From Eubacteriaceae bacterium (GTDB taxonomy: Bacteria; Bacillota; Clostridia; Eubacteriales; Anaerofustaceae), in the NCBI GenBank assembly GCA_017551505.1, contig JAFZLL010000032.1:62001-126000 (forward strand): a stretch of DNA of 64,000 bases, in the 5' to 3' direction. The translations under genes and the position numbers were made by a program. Shown one piece after another: positions 1 through 8,341 of the stretch (positions are counted from its first letter, which is position 1; the number at the start of each line of letters is the position of its first letter). The notes under the pieces are model-generated. The model worked only from the letters and a program-made list of their open reading frames with translations. It was not told the origin of the DNA and did no database searches.

Positions 1-1056
1 GTTGAACAGCATTGAGTAAAGGTCGGTTTTTTCTATCCTGAGTCCGTTCAATTCGGCGAAGTCAGAGAAGACCTCGACCCATGCGTCGATATCGCAGGTG
101 CAGTTATTGCAGTGGACCATTGCTACCGGCTTGCCTGAAGGTGTCGTGACCATATCGATCTCGGTGTGTCTGTGGGCGAGCGGCTTTTCAAGGACCACCA
201 TCGCAAAGATCGATGTTCCGGCTGAAACGTTTCCTGTGCGGACCCGTACGCTGTTGGTGGCGCACATGCCGGTGCCGGCGTCGCCTTCAGGAGGACAGAA
301 GGGGATGCCGTCTTCCAATTCCCCGCTTGGATCGAGGAAAGAAGCACCCTGAGCAGTGAGACTGCCTGCATCAGCTCCAGCTGGAAGGACGTCAGGCAGG
401 ATATCGTCCAGTGTGTAGGTCAGTCCCTTCTCTTTAAGGAGCCTGTCGAATGCAGCCTTCATGTTCTTATCATAGTTGTTGATGGTGGAATCAATCGGGA
501 ACATACCGGAAGCTTCTCCGATGCCGACTGCATTGACTCCTGTGAGCCTGTAGTGTATGTAGCCCGCCAGCGTCGTTATAAAGGAGATATCGGCAATATG
601 CGGTTCTTTGTTCAATATCGCCTGATACATGTGGGCAATGCTCCACCTCTGAGGGATGTTGAAATCAAATAATTCGCTGAGCTCGGCAGCCGCTGCGCCG
701 GTGGTGGTATTGCGCCATGTGCGGAATGGCACAAGAAGCCTGCCGTCTTTATCGAAGGGCATGTATCCGTGCATCATCGCGGAGATCCCGCCGGCTTTGA
801 AGCGCTTTAAGGTGACCCCGTAGTTTTTCCTGACGTCATCAGCCAGAGATGAGTAGCATGCTCGGATGCCTTCATCGATCTCTTCGATAGAATATGTCCA
901 GTAGCCGTCTATAAGCTTGTTCTCCCAGTCGAAGATGCCCTGGGACAGGACATTGAACTTCCCGTCGATCAGGACGGCTTTTATCCTCGTGGAACCGAGC
1001 TCTATTCCCAGGAAGGCCTCCCCGTTTTCGATCAGACGCTTAGCTTCTTCATCCAT
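1..1056 (-). CDS. FGGY-family carbohydrate kinase, C-terminus cut off by window edge
   Basis: The minus-strand frame is open from an ATG at 1056 to base 1, giving 352 residues without a stop, so the 3' end lies outside the window. A GAGGAAAG ribosome site precedes the ATG. The N-terminus contains [17 protein letters not shown], the phosphate-binding loop of the FGGY/actin-like ATPase fold. It is followed by [13 protein letters not shown] and FRTWRNTTT, which fit the sugar-kinase N-terminal domain, and by [25 protein letters not shown], which fits the start of the second domain. Family members phosphorylate sugars such as xylulose, ribulose, rhamnulose or glycerol with ATP. The substrate cannot be read from this fragment. 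It is transcribed away from the two esterases. Confidence 0.85.
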   Translation of the reverse strand, partial: MDEEAKRLIENGEAFLGIELGSTRIKAVLIDGKFNVLSQGIFDWENKLIDGYWTYSIEEIDEGIRACYSSLADDVRKNYGVTLKRFKAGGISAMMHGYMPFDKDGRLLVPFRTWRNTTTGAAAAELSELFDFNIPQRWSIAHMYQAILNKEPHIADISFITTLAGYIHYRLTGVNAVGIGEASGMFPIDSTINNYDKNMKAAFDRLLKEKGLTYTLDDILPDVLPAGADAGSLTAQGASFLDPSGELEDGIPFCPPEGDAGTGMCATNSVRVRTGNVSAGTSIFAMVVLEKPLAHRHTEIDMVTTPSGKPVAMVHCNNCTCDIDAWVEVFSDFAELNGLRIEKTDLYSMLFN

Positions 1057-1374
1057 AATTCTTTCCTCTGTTAATATTGTATTAATCGACCGTAAGTTAT
1101 ATAATTAATCGATATTTCCCTGCGGGCTAATTATAATTACTCAAACATCATTTTGGGGAAATAAGGCAAATAGGGAAGTAATGATCTTCCAGTTACTATT
1201 TTATACGTTTTTTTATCGCAATCAATAACCCGAGGGTAAACTTATCTGTTCGGAGGGAAACATAGGGAGATAATCTGTGTTGATCATTTGAATCAAATTC
1301 CAAAGCCGAATAAGAGGGTTTTTTTGTGTCCGAGTTCTTCTGCAAATTAATCATATATTTAAGGAGGATCTGTA
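1057..1374. promoter_or_regulatory. Divergent intergenic region with short repeats
   Basis: This 318-base gap separates the sugar kinase (minus) from the first esterase (plus), so it must hold both promoters. Two copies of ATTAATCGA lie at 1081-1089 and 1104-1112, just upstream of the kinase start, and could be paired operator half-sites. A 13-base palindrome ATTTGAATCAAAT lies at 1286-1298 on the esterase side. No convincing -35/-10 pair was found for the esterase. No gene is visible. The regulatory reading is inference. Confidence 0.35.
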
Positions 1375-2880
1375 ATGATCAGACAAGTCAAGATCGAAGG
1401 CGGTGAGATACGCGGTATCCCTGCAGCCGATCCAAGAGTAACAGCGTTCAAAGGGGTTCCCTTCGCGGCACCTCCGGTAGGGGAGAACCGCTGGAGAGCC
1501 CCGCAGCCGGTAATACCCTGGGAAGGAGTAAAAGAATGCTACACCTTCGCCCCTATCTCAATGCAGCACATCCCGGGACTGGATCTTAACAACATCTATT
1601 CCAGGGAATGGAACGTGGATCCCTCCATTCCCATGAGCGAGGACTGCCTCTATCTGAATGTCTGGACGCCTGCAAAGACTCCGGACGAGAAACTGCCCGT
1701 ATTGGTATGGTTCTTCGGCGGCGGCCTCAGGGAAGGCAATACTGCCGAGATGGAGTTCGACGGAGAGAGGATCGCCAGACGCGGAGTTGTAGTAGTTACC
1801 GTAAACTACAGACTTAATGTATTCGGCTTCTTTGCGCATCCGCAGCTGACCAAGGAGCAGCCCGACGCTCCGGCCAACTTCGGCCATCTCGACCAGCAGG
1901 CCGGCATCAAATGGGCTATCCGCAATATCGCCGCATTCGGCGGTGACCCAACCAATATCACAATAGGCGGACAGTCCGCAGGCGGCGGCAGCGTTGTCGC
2001 CCAGCTGACCAGCCCGCAGAACGTAGGTCTTTTCCAGAAGGCCATCATCATGAGCGGAATGTCGGTATCTCTGTATAACCAGAGGCCCCTGATGGATAAC
2101 TCTTTCGAAGCCATCCAGAAGAGAGGCGTGGAGTTCTTCGATTACCTGGGAGTCAAGACTCTTGAAGAAGCAAGAAAAATCGACGAAGTTACTCTCAGAG
2201 ATAAATGCGAGGCTTTCGGCGGATTCTGGGGCACTGCCAACGACGGAGTTTTCCAGGTGGGCAATTCCTCTGAAAATCTCCAGGCCGGCAGAAGGATGGA
2301 TGTTCCTCTGATGATAGGAAATACTTCCAGCGAATTCAAACGCGGATGCGGGGCAAAGACCCTTGAGGAGCTTAAGAAGGTTGCTGAAGGATTCGGAGAT
2401 AAGGCTGATGAATTCATGAAGATCGTCGGGACAGACCCAGTCAAGGCGGAAGAGATCACCGCCGTCAACGGAGTGCAGATCGCAGTCAGGGCCCTGAAGA
2501 GAAATGACGAGAAGAACGGAATCAAATCACCTATCTACTACTATGTGTTCGATCCTGAGATCCCCGGCTGGGACAATCCGGGAACATTCCATTCCTCCGA
2601 CCTCTGGTTCTTCTTCGAGACGCTGGCCAAGTGCTGGAGACCGTTCGTCGGCAAGCACTACGACCTGGCACGCCAGATGTGCAATAGCTGGGCGTACTTC
2701 TTCAAGAACGGCGATCCTAACGGCAATGACGCCAATGGCGAACCGATGCCCGAGTGGAAGCCCTTTACCACTGCCGAACCCAATACGATGAGATGGGGAG
2801 ATGCTCCGGATCCCTTCGTTTACGAACCGGATGCCATCACTCAGTTCCTCGTAGACGATTACTGTGCGAAGATCAAATAA
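1375..2880 (+). CDS. Type-B carboxylesterase, first of a tandem pair
   Basis: 501 residues, ATG preceded by AAGGAGG. It is an alpha/beta-hydrolase of the carboxylesterase type-B (PnbA-like) family, which hydrolyses carboxylic esters. EDCLYLNVW (about 89-97) is the family signature. FFGGG (113-117) is the oxyanion hole, GQSAGG places the nucleophile at Ser201, Glu320 (IGNTSSEF) is the likely acid, and His406 (GTFHSSDLW) completes the triad. There is no signal peptide, so it should be cytoplasmic. Its length matches the family. The next gene is a paralogue almost identical over residues 1-228 and about 385-460 but divergent between, so substrate specificity probably differs. The natural substrate is unknown. 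Confidence 0.92.
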   Translation: MIRQVKIEGGEIRGIPAADPRVTAFKGVPFAAPPVGENRWRAPQPVIPWEGVKECYTFAPISMQHIPGLDLNNIYSREWNVDPSIPMSEDCLYLNVWTPAKTPDEKLPVLVWFFGGGLREGNTAEMEFDGERIARRGVVVVTVNYRLNVFGFFAHPQLTKEQPDAPANFGHLDQQAGIKWAIRNIAAFGGDPTNITIGGQSAGGGSVVAQLTSPQNVGLFQKAIIMSGMSVSLYNQRPLMDNSFEAIQKRGVEFFDYLGVKTLEEARKIDEVTLRDKCEAFGGFWGTANDGVFQVGNSSENLQAGRRMDVPLMIGNTSSEFKRGCGAKTLEELKKVAEGFGDKADEFMKIVGTDPVKAEEITAVNGVQIAVRALKRNDEKNGIKSPIYYYVFDPEIPGWDNPGTFHSSDLWFFFETLAKCWRPFVGKHYDLARQMCNSWAYFFKNGDPNGNDANGEPMPEWKPFTTAEPNTMRWGDAPDPFVYEPDAITQFLVDDYCAKIK

Positions 2881-2891
2881 CTGAATACCGG

Positions 2892-2922
2892 CGGCTGTTT
2901 CCTCAATAAAGGGAAACAGCCG
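2892..2922 (+). terminator. Hairpin between the two esterases
   Basis: An 11-bp perfect stem (2892-2902 with 2912-2922, CGGCTGTTTCC and its complement) with a 9-base loop follows the first esterase by 11 bases. The tail is TCTTTCTG, only moderately U-rich, so it may terminate partially. It would let the two esterases be expressed at different levels from one promoter. Confidence 0.6.
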
Positions 2923-2969
2923 TCTTTCTGCGAAAAACAGTGTGAAATTCAACTTAGGAGGATTACGCA

Positions 2970-4478
2970 ATGATCAGACAAGTCAAGATCGAAGGCGGCG
3001 AGATACGCGGTATCCCTGCAGCCGATCCAAGAGTAACAGCGTTCAAGGGGGTCCCCTTCGCGGCGCCTCCGGTAGGGGAGAACCGCTGGAGAGCCCCGCA
3101 GCCGGTCATACCCTGGGAGGGAGTAAAGGAATGCTATACATTCGCCCCTATTTCAATGCAGCACATCCCGGGGCTGGATCTTAACAACATCTATTCCAGA
3201 GAATGGAACGTTGACCCCACTATCCCCATGGATGAGGACTGCCTCTACCTGAATGTCTGGACGCCTGCAAAGACACCGGACGAGAAACTGCCCGTATTGG
3301 TATGGTTCTTCGGCGGCGGCCTCAGGGAAGGCAATACTGCCGAGATGGAGTTCGACGGAGAGAGGATCGCCAGGCGCGGAGTGGTAGTAGTTACCGTAAA
3401 CTACAGACTGACCGTATTCGGTTTTCTTGCACACCCGCAGCTGACCAAGGAGCAGCCCGACGCCCCGACCAACTTCGGCCATCTCGACCAGCAGGCCGGC
3501 ATCAAATGGGCTATCCGCAATATCGCTGCATTCGGTGGTGACCCGACCAATATCACAATAGGCGGACAGTCCGCAGGCGGCGGCAGCGTTATTTCACAGC
3601 TGACCAGCCCGCAGGACAAAGGGCTCTTCCAGAAGGCCATCATCATGAGCGGAATGATGGCATACCTCTACGGCAGGCCGATGAGACGCAACACTCTCGC
3701 CGACGCTGAGGCAAACGGGGAGGAATTCTTCAATGTCCTGGGTGTCAAAACACTGGAAGAAGCGAGAAAGCTGGACGCTGTTACCATCAGGGATGCATCC
3801 AATACCTTCCGCGGCGGCTTCGGCACTGTCGTTGACGGAGTATTCCTGCCCGAGGCTACCGACAAGCGACTCATGGACGGCAACAGACACAATGTGCCGC
3901 TGCTGGTGGGCCACACCTCTAACGAGTTCTTCGCTGAATTCCCTGCCAAGAACATGGATGAATTCAAGGCTCAGGCTAAGGAAGCTTTCGGAGAAGATGC
4001 AGATGAATTCCTGAAGATCGTCGGTGATGACTTTGATACAGCAATGAAGGCAGCGAGGATCTGCTCACTGGAACTCGCTTACAAGTCCCTTAAGAGAGCT
4101 GATGAGCTCAACGGCATCGATCAGCCCATGTACTATTACTGCTTCGATCCCGAGATCCCCGGTTGGGATAACCCTGGAACATTCCATTCCTCCGACCTCT
4201 GGTTCTTCTTCGAGACGCTGGCCAAGTGCTGGAGACCGTTCATCGGCAAGCACTATGACCTGGCACGCCAGATGTGCAACTACTGGGGCAACTTCTTCAA
4301 GACCGGTGATCCGAACGGCAATGATGCCGACGGTACTCCCATGCCAGAATGGAAGCCGTATACAACGGAAGATCCGAACATGATGAGGTTTGCCGATGTG
4401 AGCATGCCTGAAAAAGCCGTGTCCAGCGAACTGATGGCTTTCCTGATGAAGGTGTATCTTAAGAGATTCGGCAAATAA
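2970..4478 (+). CDS. Type-B carboxylesterase, second of a tandem pair
   Basis: 502 residues, ATG preceded by TAGGAGG. It has the same catalytic layout as its neighbour: EDCLYLNVW, the FFGGG oxyanion hole, Ser201 in GQSAGG, Glu320 in GHTSNEFF and the His of GTFHSSDLW. The first 228 residues differ from the upstream copy at only a handful of positions, for example S84T, S88D, N148T and A167T. Residues about 229-385 are strongly diverged, and the following segment (DPEIPGWDNP to EWKPYTT) is again near-identical. The extreme C-terminus differs. The pattern suggests duplication with later gene conversion or domain replacement. Its own ribosome site, 90 bases after the first gene, suggests a bicistronic unit. 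Confidence 0.92.
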   Translation: MIRQVKIEGGEIRGIPAADPRVTAFKGVPFAAPPVGENRWRAPQPVIPWEGVKECYTFAPISMQHIPGLDLNNIYSREWNVDPTIPMDEDCLYLNVWTPAKTPDEKLPVLVWFFGGGLREGNTAEMEFDGERIARRGVVVVTVNYRLTVFGFLAHPQLTKEQPDAPTNFGHLDQQAGIKWAIRNIAAFGGDPTNITIGGQSAGGGSVISQLTSPQDKGLFQKAIIMSGMMAYLYGRPMRRNTLADAEANGEEFFNVLGVKTLEEARKLDAVTIRDASNTFRGGFGTVVDGVFLPEATDKRLMDGNRHNVPLLVGHTSNEFFAEFPAKNMDEFKAQAKEAFGEDADEFLKIVGDDFDTAMKAARICSLELAYKSLKRADELNGIDQPMYYYCFDPEIPGWDNPGTFHSSDLWFFFETLAKCWRPFIGKHYDLARQMCNYWGNFFKTGDPNGNDADGTPMPEWKPYTTEDPNMMRFADVSMPEKAVSSELMAFLMKVYLKRFGK

Positions 4479-4836
4479 GTTTAATGATCGAAAAGGACGG
4501 CAGAGATCATATGCTCAAAAGTAATAGTGATTTGAGCTTCTGTCCGTCATGGATGGCTGGTATTGTTTGCGAAAACAGGAGTATTCAGCTAAAAAATAAA
4601 TGATGTCTTCTTTACAGGAGCACGAAAGTTGTAAGGTAAACCTCCCACTTTCGTGCTCCGCTGAGTTTCGGAAAGTCTTTTTTATAGGAGTCCCGGAATT
4701 ATTGCTGTCTGATCGTGATCCGATAAGACCAGTACGGCTGCACTGTTCCAATCAGCAGAAAAAATAAGGAATTGCTGAAATCAGCGGGCATATAGAAATG
4801 TAGTTTTGCGCTACATATAATTAGACAAAAATAGAT
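4479..4836. other. Gene-free AT-rich gap
   Basis: This 358-base gap between the second esterase and the methyltransferase is convergent. The only reading frame of note (minus, about 4515-4751) starts at TTG without a ribosome site and resembles no family. The gap holds a strong inverted repeat (4617-4659) and a weak hairpin ATGTAG/CTACAT (4798-4803 with 4811-4816), which could end the methyltransferase transcript. It looks lower in GC than its surroundings. Confidence 0.5.
4617..4659. repeat. Perfect 13-bp inverted repeat in the gap
   Basis: GGAGCACGAAAGT (4617-4629) is exactly complementary to ACTTTCGTGCTCC (4647-4659), with a 17-base loop. There is no T-run on either side, so it is not a standard intrinsic terminator. 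It could be a decayed mobile-element end, a repeat-family hairpin or a structured 3' UTR of the esterase transcript. Confidence 0.7.
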
Positions 4837-5487
4837 TTATCTGATCGCTTTCAGCGTATGAGTCGCACCCCAGCTTTTCAGAACTGTAACTGACGAGAAC
4901 CCAGCGCTCGTCAAAGCTTCTTTTTCGTGTTCTACAGTTAATGGCGTATCGTAGTGATAAAAGGCTTCGTCTACTATGTCCTGTTCCTTTTTAAGACGAA
5001 GCAGCTCTGCTCGATGAAACTGTTCTTCTTCCTCGGACAATGCAAAATAATCCGTCAGAATGAAGCAGCCTCCGGGCTTCAACGCTTTTCGGAGTCTTTC
5101 GTACAGAGGTGTTTTTTCATCTTTGGTAAAATGATGAAGCGATTCTACAGACACCGCTGCGTCATAGTGGTTTTCGTCAAACGGCACATCAAAATACGAG
5201 CCGAGAATCAGCGTCATGCTCTTATCTGGAAACTTGTTGCGCAGCTCGTTAAGCATTCCCGGTGCCAGATCGATGCCCGTGATCTCTGCAGAAGGCACCA
5301 ATTCAAAATAATATCCGAGCTCCAGACCTGTTCCGCAGCCCAGATCAAGAAGGCGCGTGCCACGAACTTTAGGCAGACAGCTTGCAGTAAACGGGTAGAA
5401 TTCCTGTGCGGAATCGATACAAGTCAGCTGATGTTCTTCGTATACGTCCAGTCGGGCATCAAAAAATTCGCCCATTTTTTCTAGCAT
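4837..5487 (-). CDS. Class I SAM-dependent methyltransferase
   Basis: 216 residues, ATG at 5487, five bases after the tmcAL stop, so last gene of the minus operon. LLDLGCGTGLELGYYF (about 44-59) is SAM-binding motif I, ITGIDLAPGML is motif II with the ribose-binding Asp, and ALKPGGCFILTDYF is motif IV/V. The fold is Rossmann-like and small-molecule type. The acceptor is not identifiable. It is not RsmG, which often sits next to noc, because RsmG carries a different glycine loop (GSGAGFPG type) and lacks this C-terminal part. Base composition looks more AT-rich than the rest of the operon, which may mean later acquisition. Confidence 0.82.
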   Translation of the reverse strand: MLEKMGEFFDARLDVYEEHQLTCIDSAQEFYPFTASCLPKVRGTRLLDLGCGTGLELGYYFELVPSAEITGIDLAPGMLNELRNKFPDKSMTLILGSYFDVPFDENHYDAAVSVESLHHFTKDEKTPLYERLRKALKPGGCFILTDYFALSEEEEQFHRAELLRLKKEQDIVDEAFYHYDTPLTVEHEKEALTSAGFSSVTVLKSWGATHTLKAIR

Positions 5488-5492
5488 TTGCG

Positions 5493-6665
5493 TTACCTCA
5501 TTTGTTTTCTCGTATCCGGTATGACTCTTGTTGGATGGCGGTAATCATCATTGTATTCCCCGGAAAATATATCCCTGAAATTCTGCGCCTTGATATCCAG
5601 CATGATCGATTTGAGTGAAGCTTCGTCCAAATGCGGTATGCTGTCCGCAACATTTGCGATCACTGCGGCTTGTCCTTCTTCGGCGATCTCTCTCACTGCT
5701 TTCCTCCCCGCCTCGCTGATGGCGAGCAGCCGGAAATAAATAGGCGGATTCTCATCGAAGTATTTCACTGTTTCCTTATCTACGCCGAGAAAAGCATTTA
5801 TGAGTATCCTTCTTGCACGGCTTTTGGTCATGCTTTTGGATGTGACTCTGTCTGTGAATGCATCCATTGACTTATCTAGTTCGTTCAAGGCTGCGATCAT
5901 CCTGTTCTCTGTTCCTGCCGGCAGTTCTCTGGTGATTCGAAGGCCGTCTGTGCCGATTGAGATGAGCATTGCCTTAAACAGGATATCAAACCGCTTCCTG
6001 TCGTCCTGTGTCCCTGACAATCCTGCTTCTTCACGACTGCTTTCAGGAAGCAGCAGCGATATATCTTCTCCTGCCGAAGCTTTTTCCCTTATTTCGGAAG
6101 CGCTCGCATTGCCAAGCCTGTCGATCATGAGAGGTTCAGCTTTGCAACCCAGTCTTTCAAGAGCCATAAGATATTCAAGCGCTAGGATGTTGTTCGGTTT
6201 CCTCAGGAATGAATAGTCTTCGCCATCCGTCTCCTCCAGAACTTCTATCCTGGCAGAGGGGTACGGGGTATTTTCTTTAATCTTAGCAGCTATTCTTTTA
6301 TTTACCCGATCATCTTTCATGAGATCGGCGGATCTGAGGAGCCTGTCCGCTATTTTCCCTTCTACACCGAATGCCAGGGTATGGCAGCCGCTGGCCTTGC
6401 AAAGGCGAATATGGCCTTCGGCGAAGGAACGGGCTGGTGATAAGGCGAATATATGGGGAGTCTGAAAAACGACATCCGCCCCGCCCTTTACTGCGGCGCT
6501 GGCTCTTGCATATTTGTCGAAGAAGGCAGGCTCGCCCCTTTGGGCAAAAGGACCGCTCATCCCGCAGATGACCGAGTCGATGCCCTGTTCCTTTACTTTC
6601 TCTATAAGGTATTCATGCCCGAGGTGAAACGGGTCAAATTCGGCGGGAATATAGGCTTTTTCCAT
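5493..6665 (-). CDS. tmcAL: tRNA(Met) cytidine acetate ligase (TmcAL family)
   Basis: 390 residues from the ATG at 6665, which overlaps the TGA of the upstream glycosylase gene (ATGA). A longer frame to 6725 would run deep into that gene and is rejected. The N-terminus AYIPAEFDPFHLGHEYLI carries the HxGH nucleotidyltransferase motif (His14-His17), as in the HIGH-superfamily enzyme TmcAL that uses ATP and acetate to make N4-acetylcytidine at the wobble position of elongator tRNA-Met. MSGPFAQRGEPAFFDKYARA (about 36-55) is the conserved family block. Length is typical at about 400 residues. The context with mnmE and mnmG, both wobble-base modifiers, supports a tRNA role. Confidence 0.88.
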   Translation of the reverse strand: MEKAYIPAEFDPFHLGHEYLIEKVKEQGIDSVICGMSGPFAQRGEPAFFDKYARASAAVKGGADVVFQTPHIFALSPARSFAEGHIRLCKASGCHTLAFGVEGKIADRLLRSADLMKDDRVNKRIAAKIKENTPYPSARIEVLEETDGEDYSFLRKPNNILALEYLMALERLGCKAEPLMIDRLGNASASEIREKASAGEDISLLLPESSREEAGLSGTQDDRKRFDILFKAMLISIGTDGLRITRELPAGTENRMIAALNELDKSMDAFTDRVTSKSMTKSRARRILINAFLGVDKETVKYFDENPPIYFRLLAISEAGRKAVREIAEEGQAAVIANVADSIPHLDEASLKSIMLDIKAQNFRDIFSGEYNDDYRHPTRVIPDTRKQMR

Positions 6666-7531
6666 CAGAAACCTCTGAAAGCATAGAAAAGATACTGTTG
6701 GGCTATCCCTGCATTGTTCCCCCATTTGCCGCTCGCAAGGGCATACCCTTTCTTTTCATTGACCTTCTCGATCCCGTACTGCTCAGAAAAGATGCGTTTA
6801 ACCCATACATCGTGAGGGCAGACGCTCATCCTCCCCATGCCGAACAGCAGCACGCAGTCGGCGACTTTCCCGCCCACGCCCTTTAAGGAGAGGAGATATT
6901 CACGGGCTTCTTCTGTAGGCAGTAAGTTGAGCTTATTCATGTCGAAGGCCCCGTCCAGTACCTTTCTGACTGTCTGTACTATGTATTCGTCCCTGTATCC
7001 TGTGCCCAGCGCATGCAGTTCCTCTGCTGTCGCTGCGGAAAGCTCCTCCGGGGTCGGGAAGGAGAAATATCCCCCAATATCGTGCCCGTAGGCCTTGCAT
7101 ACGGCGGTTATTATCTTTCGGATGCGCGGGATGTTGTTGTTCTGCGAGATGATGAAGGAAATCAGCGCTTCCCAGGTGTCCTGGCGCAGTATCCTGATTC
7201 CTTCTCCTTTTTTAACCGCCTCTCTGATGGTGTCATCGGTACAGATCATCTTCCTTATCGCGCCGTAGTCGCGGTCAAGGTCAAAGAAATCTCGCCAGAT
7301 GTGTTCGAATTCCTCAGCAGAACATCCTGACAATGTAAGCGTGCTGCCTTCCTGTGAAGCAGCGAGCACACGCCCGAAAGCAGGACCGCGCCAACAGCCG
7401 TCCTCTGCCTTCTTAAAGCGGAAGCACTGCCCGCAGTCGAAGATCTTGTTCAGATCAAAGTCCTCGAGTCCGCTTATGATGACGTCATTACCGTTACTGT
7501 GAGCTTTCCAGCCCACGGTTCGTTCTGTCAC
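6665..7531 (-). CDS. ogg: 8-oxoguanine DNA glycosylase/AP lyase (OGG1 type)
   Basis: 288 residues, GTG start at 7531 overlapping the noc stop (GTGA), so translationally coupled. The N-terminal OGG_N domain includes FDCGQCFRF (31-39). The HhH-GPD fold follows, with ISQNNNIPRI (128-137) and the hairpin LKGVGGKVADC, where Lys222 is the Schiff-base lysine and Asp241 in CPHDVWVKR the catalytic aspartate. It excises 8-oxoguanine opposite C and nicks the abasic site. Family length is about 290-310. Placement between noc and tmcAL is probably operon packing rather than a functional partnership. Confidence 0.9.
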   Translation of the reverse strand: MTERTVGWKAHSNGNDVIISGLEDFDLNKIFDCGQCFRFKKAEDGCWRGPAFGRVLAASQEGSTLTLSGCSAEEFEHIWRDFFDLDRDYGAIRKMICTDDTIREAVKKGEGIRILRQDTWEALISFIISQNNNIPRIRKIITAVCKAYGHDIGGYFSFPTPEELSAATAEELHALGTGYRDEYIVQTVRKVLDGAFDMNKLNLLPTEEAREYLLSLKGVGGKVADCVLLFGMGRMSVCPHDVWVKRIFSEQYGIEKVNEKKGYALASGKWGNNAGIAQQYLFYAFRGF

Positions 7532-8322
7532 TTCGCTTCCTCGATGGGAATGGTGATCACCACCTGGACTCTGTCAGGGTACTTTTCCTCTGAATAATCA
7601 GCTTCCAGCCCGGTCTTGACGATTGTCTCGTATGCCTGCTTGATCGTATTGGTGTAAATGCGGTAGTTGAAATGGTTTTTGATATTGGTCCTGCTGGAAT
7701 TCATAAGGACCTGGCTCTTCATGTCGGCCACCAGTTTTTCGCTCTGACGGACGTTCAGGGAGCGCTTGTGAATCTTTTCCACTGCCTCCAGCCTTGTCTT
7801 GGTGTCGGGAATGGAAAGCAGAACGCGGGCATGTCTTTCGGTAAGGCGGTATTCAAGGACCTTTTCTATGACTTCGCTGCCGAGCTTCAACAGCCTCAAT
7901 TTATTGGCTACAGTGCTCTGGGTCTTGCCGATCCTGTCAGCCAGCTGCTGCTGGGTGAGCGAGTATTTTTCAATCAGCTTGCTGTAAGCCAGGGCTTCCT
8001 CGAAATAGTTGATGTCCTCTCGCTGGATGTTCTCAATGAGGCTCATCATCTCAAAATCTTCGCCTTCGCCTCTGAGCAGCACGCAGGGAACGGCGGAAAG
8101 CCCGGCTAACTTTGAAGCCCTGAGTCTTCTCTCTCCGCTGATCAGTGAATACATGCCGTCAGGATTTTCCTTTACTGTCAGCGGCTGTATGATGCCGACA
8201 GCCTTTATGGAGTCTGCCAGTTCCCTTAAGCTGACTTCGTCGAAGTTCTTTCGTGGTTGGTTCTTATTTGGCTGTATTCTGTCTATGGGGATGACTTTGA
8301 TCTCTTTTACCATTTTTGCCAT
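7528..8322 (-). CDS. noc: Nucleoid occlusion protein Noc (ParB family)
   Basis: 264 residues from the ATG at 8322, which has GGAG nine bases upstream. A start at 8370 would overlap mnmG and lacks a site. The ParB/Noc CTPase domain shows GERRLRASKLAG and ENIQRED. The helix-turn-helix reads GKTQSTVANKLRLLKL, with Gln and Lys at the two positions that separate Noc (Q, K) from ParB (R, T). The second ParB protein in this window has R and T there. Noc binds dispersed NBS sites, spreads on DNA with CTP and keeps the division septum off the nucleoid. It lies 19 bases downstream of mnmG, the usual neighbourhood, but rsmG is missing between them. Confidence 0.88.
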   Translation of the reverse strand: MAKMVKEIKVIPIDRIQPNKNQPRKNFDEVSLRELADSIKAVGIIQPLTVKENPDGMYSLISGERRLRASKLAGLSAVPCVLLRGEGEDFEMMSLIENIQREDINYFEEALAYSKLIEKYSLTQQQLADRIGKTQSTVANKLRLLKLGSEVIEKVLEYRLTERHARVLLSIPDTKTRLEAVEKIHKRSLNVRQSEKLVADMKSQVLMNSSRTNIKNHFNYRIYTNTIKQAYETIVKTGLEADYSEEKYPDRVQVVITIPIEEAK

Positions 8323-8341
8323 GTCGTTTTCTCCGTTCTCT

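Noticed and set aside
4515-4751. 78-residue minus-strand frame in the gap after the esterases
   Set aside because: Starts at TTG with no ribosome site, contains the inverted repeat and resembles no family.
4837-5487. The methyltransferase as RsmG (GidB)
   Set aside because: Position near noc suggests it, but the glycine loop is LLDLGCGTG and the C-terminal half is that of a small-molecule type methyltransferase.
6665-6725. Upstream extension of TmcAL by 20 residues
   Set aside because: It would overlap the glycosylase gene, and the family N-terminus begins at the ATG at 6665.
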